NCBI RefSeq assembly: GCF_004118265.1
Contig: NZ_SDHW01000004.1
Span: forward strand, 124,001 to 188,000
Reading direction: 5' to 3'
Length of the DNA stretch: 64,000 nucleotides
Source of the DNA: Lacibacter luteus
GTDB lineage: Bacteria > Bacteroidota > Bacteroidia > Chitinophagales > Chitinophagaceae
Shown: positions 62,101 through 64,000 of the stretch, piece after piece
How the letters are laid out: each line of letters opens with the position of its first letter
How positions within the stretch are numbered: position 1 is the stretch's first letter
Position numbers and translations under genes: made by a program
Notes under the pieces: generated by a model
Told to the model about the DNA's origin: nothing
The model's database searches: none
The model's input: only the letters and a program-made list of their open reading frames with translations

Positions 62101-62545
62101 CGTTTGTGCTGATGTTTAAAAAATAAAACGATTCGCTGCTGTATAAATTTTTTCGATGGCGAAAGCGTTTGTTTGTTGAATCTTTTATCCACTGTTGTGG
62201 ACCTGCCGCATAAAAAAGAATATAGTCACTCCCGTTTATTACCCCATCACCTCCATCAGCAACCTGTATGGCATTTTCAGTAAGATCATCTGCAGAAAAC
62301 ACAGCATTATCTTCGGGCAACATCTGTCCGCCATTTCCAAACAAGCGTATGTTGCCGCTTGCCAGGTTGGAAACATTTACACCCAGCGATTGCAGAAAAG
62401 CGATGTTAATGCGATAAACACCGGGCTGCTTAACCGAGAGTTTGTACCAATCTCCGCTTGCCAATACAGAATTATTTCGCCATGTGCGTTGAGCAGCGGC
62501 AGAACTTAGTATGCATGTAAACAAAATCAGTATAACGTATCGCAT
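59138..62545 (-). CDS. porU: Type IX secretion sortase PorU
   Basis: This 1135-residue C25 (gingipain-like) cysteine peptidase removes the CTD from T9SS cargo and attaches it to the surface. A signal peptide ends at SSAAAQR (about residue 18). The catalytic His is in IWNYSGHGGSRRL and the catalytic Cys in FITATCDFAPYDNPSV. Before them are LLFGDASYDYL and DIGIGRIPAKSVQEA. It ends in its own CTD (NYPNPFTTRTTF, GVYIYQLEI). The start is ATG 62545 (MRYVILILF). On the minus strand a TATCTTTG box lies at 62558-62565. It sits upstream of porV and divergent from gldJ. Confidence 0.93.
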   Translation of the reverse strand: MRYVILILFTCILSSAAAQRTWRNNSVLASGDWYKLSVKQPGVYRINIAFLQSLGVNVSNLASGNIRLFGNGGQMLPEDNAVFSADDLTENAIQVADGGDGVINGSDYILFYAAGPQQWIKDSTNKRFRHRKNLYSSESFYFLNISTNGLRIQNRAAAGLPNQTVTSFKDRMFYELDTINFLRSGKEWYGEEFSNTPGSTLNRTFNLNITNGIAGSTIFSSGVASRSNGIGSSFTIRANNINIAQHSVSAVGTGTYDPVAAPHELTTTFNLTQPLLSLQYSYQPGSVNAQGWLNWFELFPQRQLSMTGIDQLHFSDWETVGPGNIAEFRLQGAVASTLVWDITDPLRPQNITGSLNGTEFRFTNTADRLREYIAFQQQNYLQPTAVGKIVNQDLHGANFPNYIIVTHTSFLSEAQRLATWHRQNNGLTTLTVTTEQVYNEFGSGTPDPSSIRNFVKMFYDRAGSDTTKRPRYLLLFGDASYDYLNRISGNTNYVPCFESEVTLDPLSTYTSDDFFGFLDDNDNINRLFPVSLLDIGIGRIPAKSVQEAKAVVDKIIKYHAKESFGPWRNDMTVIADDEDNNIHLDDAEFHSNIIQQNKNFNLSKIYLDAFRQQSGSGGSRYPEVNQAINNKIFAGTLIWNYSGHGGSRRLAEEAILEQDMVNSWSNISKLPLFITATCDFAPYDNPSVNSIGENILLRERTGAIALMTTTRVVFAFSNRIINNNYFQQALQKDANGKYPSLGDAVKRTKNFTYQTFGDIINNRKFTLLGDPAVRLAFPELNVRTTAINNHAPAADTLKALDRYTIRGEVTDAMGNKLSNFNGNVYPVIFDKPQQQKTFANDATSISTNFSQQANIIFKGKAKVTNGEFVYSFVVPKDINYQFGNGKISYYAEDGSKDGNGAETTIIIGGASANPVTDNAGPTIKAYLNDEKFVNGGITNENPVLLLKLADSSGINTVGTGIGHDLIATLDDDNSKFYVLNDYYEADADSYQSGTVRFQLPALTEGLHVLKIKAWDVQNNSSEYRLEFRVIKDAEFKLDRLYNYPNPFTTRTTFMFEHNRPGDQLLCLIRIYSISGKVVKTITRTIINEGNRSFDIEWDGKDDFGQKVGRGVYIYQLEIKDSNGKKQSALQKLVLL

Positions 62546-62735
62546 AAACAGTAAAACCAAAGATACCGGATACTATTTTGAAATTTACGGCAAGAACAAA
62601 CCAGCTTGATGCCTGTAATGGTGAACGTAAATTCACGGTTTACTAAGCAGAAATACTGAAATTAAATTCCTTAGCTCCCGATTCCTTCAGATTTCGGAAA
62701 GATTACTTTAAGTTTGTCACCTGTCCAATAAATAT

Positions 62736-62767
62736 TTTGGACTCTGAAATCCAGTACAATATTTTTG
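62736..62767 (+). promoter_or_regulatory. Promoter of gldJ
   Basis: TTTG (62736-62739), a 20-base spacer and TATTTTTG (62760-62767) fit the Bacteroidota promoter. The gldJ ATG is 32 bases downstream. Confidence 0.5.
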
Positions 62768-62799
62768 AACATTACTCGTTAACTATCAAAACGAAGGAG

Positions 62800-64000
62800 A
62801 TGAAAAACCTTTTCTGCATTAAAAATCTGTGTATCCTATTTGTTGGGGCTACCATTTTTACATCATGTAACTTATTTAAGAAGAAGCCTGAGAAGTCTTC
62901 TTCAACCGGTTGGACTTACAACGACAAAAACGGCAGCGGTTTCCGTGTTTCTAAAGAAAAAGAACAGAAAACCGGGCCCGGCCTTGTGTTTGTTGAGGGT
63001 GGTACCTTTACCATGGGTGCTGTAGAAGAAGACGTAATGCGTGACTGGAATAACATTCCACGCCGTGTTACTGTTGCTTCTTTTTACATGGATGAGTCTG
63101 AGGTTGCCAACGTTCACTACAGAGAATACCTCTACTGGCTCGACCGTGTGTTCATGGATACTGCTATCACAAACCGTGCTTTACCCGATACATTGGTTTG
63201 GAGAAGTGAACTTGCATACAACGAACCTTACGTTGAATATTATTTCCGTCATCCTTCTTACAATCTTTATCCTGTAGTTGGTGTAAGCTGGAAACAGGCT
63301 TACGACTACTGCTTATGGCGTAGCGATCGTGTAAACGAAAATATTCTTTACGAAAAAGGGATTACCAACAAAAAAGCCGAACTGCAAAAACAAATGCAGG
63401 GTGGCGGACAGGACAACTTTAATACAAAAGCATATTTGTTAGGTGAATACCAGGCAACTCCCGGTAAGGGCATAAAAAAATATCAGGATCCTTTAACTAA
63501 ACAGGTGCCTACAAGCATCAGCTTTGAAGAAGGTATTATTTTACCTGATTATCGCCTGCCAACAGAAGCAGAATGGGAATATGCAGCCTACGGTTTAATT
63601 GCTCAAAACCCTAACCCACGCCGCAGCGAAAAGCGTCGTGGTGAAGAGTTAACTGCTAACAAGCAGGTTTATCCATGGGCACAAAACGTAAATGGCTTGC
63701 GTGATGCAAGACGCAGCAGCTGGCAAGGTCAGTTCCTCGCAAACTTTAAGCGTGGCTCTGGTGATAACATGGGTGTTGCAGGTGGTTTGAACGACCGTGC
63801 TGTAATTCCTGGTCCAATCAAAGCATTCTATCCAAATGGTTTCGGTTTATATAACATGGCCGGTAACGTAAGTGAGTGGGTTGCCGATGTGTACAGACCA
63901 ATGACACAAACTGACGGTGAAGATTTCAATATTTATCGTGGTAACAAATTCCAACGTATCGACCTCAGCACAGGAAAAGCTGAAAGAGATTCAATGGGTC
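62800..64000 (+). CDS. gldJ: Gliding motility lipoprotein GldJ, 3' end outside the window
   Basis: An open frame from ATG 62800 continues past the right edge (400 codons visible). A lipoprotein signal ends at IFTSCNLFK (Cys about 23). The rest is a formylglycine-generating enzyme (FGE/SUMF1)-like fold: LVFVEGGTFTMGAVEEDV, VASFYMDESEVANVHYREYL, VVGVSWKQAYDYCLW, DYRLPTEAEWEYAAYG and FGLYNMAGNVSEWVADV. This is GldJ, an outer-membrane lipoprotein needed for gliding and T9SS function. GAAGGAG ends at the start codon, an unusually close Shine-Dalgarno-like run. Confidence 0.92.
   Translation, partial: MKNLFCIKNLCILFVGATIFTSCNLFKKKPEKSSSTGWTYNDKNGSGFRVSKEKEQKTGPGLVFVEGGTFTMGAVEEDVMRDWNNIPRRVTVASFYMDESEVANVHYREYLYWLDRVFMDTAITNRALPDTLVWRSELAYNEPYVEYYFRHPSYNLYPVVGVSWKQAYDYCLWRSDRVNENILYEKGITNKKAELQKQMQGGGQDNFNTKAYLLGEYQATPGKGIKKYQDPLTKQVPTSISFEEGIILPDYRLPTEAEWEYAAYGLIAQNPNPRRSEKRRGEELTANKQVYPWAQNVNGLRDARRSSWQGQFLANFKRGSGDNMGVAGGLNDRAVIPGPIKAFYPNGFGLYNMAGNVSEWVADVYRPMTQTDGEDFNIYRGNKFQRIDLSTGKAERDSMG

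Noticed and set aside
1-64000. tRNA, rRNA, prophage or insertion sequence
   Set aside because: I found no cloverleaf with a GGTTCGAATCC-type arm, no rRNA signature, and no transposase or phage gene by motif reading; short RNAs could still have been missed.

Overview
This 64 kb window looks like an ordinary chromosomal stretch from a Bacteroidota genome, most likely family Chitinophagaceae (a Lacibacter-like organism is my best guess, not provable here). The reasons are the type IX secretion genes porV, porU and gldJ, a PorP/SprF protein, a type B T9SS cargo, BshA, a 288-residue RpoD without region 1.1, TAnnTTTG-type promoters, few Shine-Dalgarno sequences, moderate-low GC and many lipoproteins. 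I see no transposase, phage gene, CRISPR array, tRNA or rRNA.

Layout. 0-4 kb: 5' end of ffh, an outer-membrane barrel, a family 2 glycosyltransferase, small exported proteins and a thioredoxin-like protein. 4-10 kb: an orphan lipoprotein, a large T9SS type B surface protein and adenine deaminase. 10-18 kb: a LolA-like protein, a DUF5916 protein, a GT-C membrane protein and a large BNR-repeat protein. 18.5-23.8 kb: a tight four-gene operon of lipoprotein, GT2 and two large polytopic proteins. 23.8-37 kb: trmD, an S4 protein, DPP IV, amidohydrolase, M20 dipeptidase, EEP nuclease, a Tat-type lipoprotein superoxide dismutase, an LptF/G permease and a START-like protein. 37-46 kb: rpoD, a GT39 protein, an RsmI-like methylase, EI24, a 3-methyladenine glycosylase, an SLC13 transporter, PorP/SprF and upp. 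46-50 kb: an internally deleted AnmK-like protein and a LiaF-like/DUF4288/LytS/LytR operon. 50-64 kb: an orphan PGM1-like ATP-grasp ligase, an M28 peptidase, bshA, an ispF-dut-DUF4292-envC operon, then porV and porU facing gldJ.

The genes are mainly housekeeping and cell-envelope functions: lipoprotein and LPS handling, surface glycan synthesis, T9SS export and gliding, peptidoglycan remodelling and oligopeptide breakdown. The most interesting signals are (1) a domain that appears to recur in three genes of the 18.5-23.8 kb operon, (2) an AnmK homologue that has lost its catalytic middle but keeps an open frame, (3) a GTACTTC repeat lying inside two promoters of the same geometry, and (4) a run of five GGAT-NN-GGAT decamers in the largest intergenic gap.

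Many convergent gene pairs share hairpin terminators or overlap by a few bases. Start sites were moved inward wherever the longest frame ran into a terminator or skipped a clear signal peptide.
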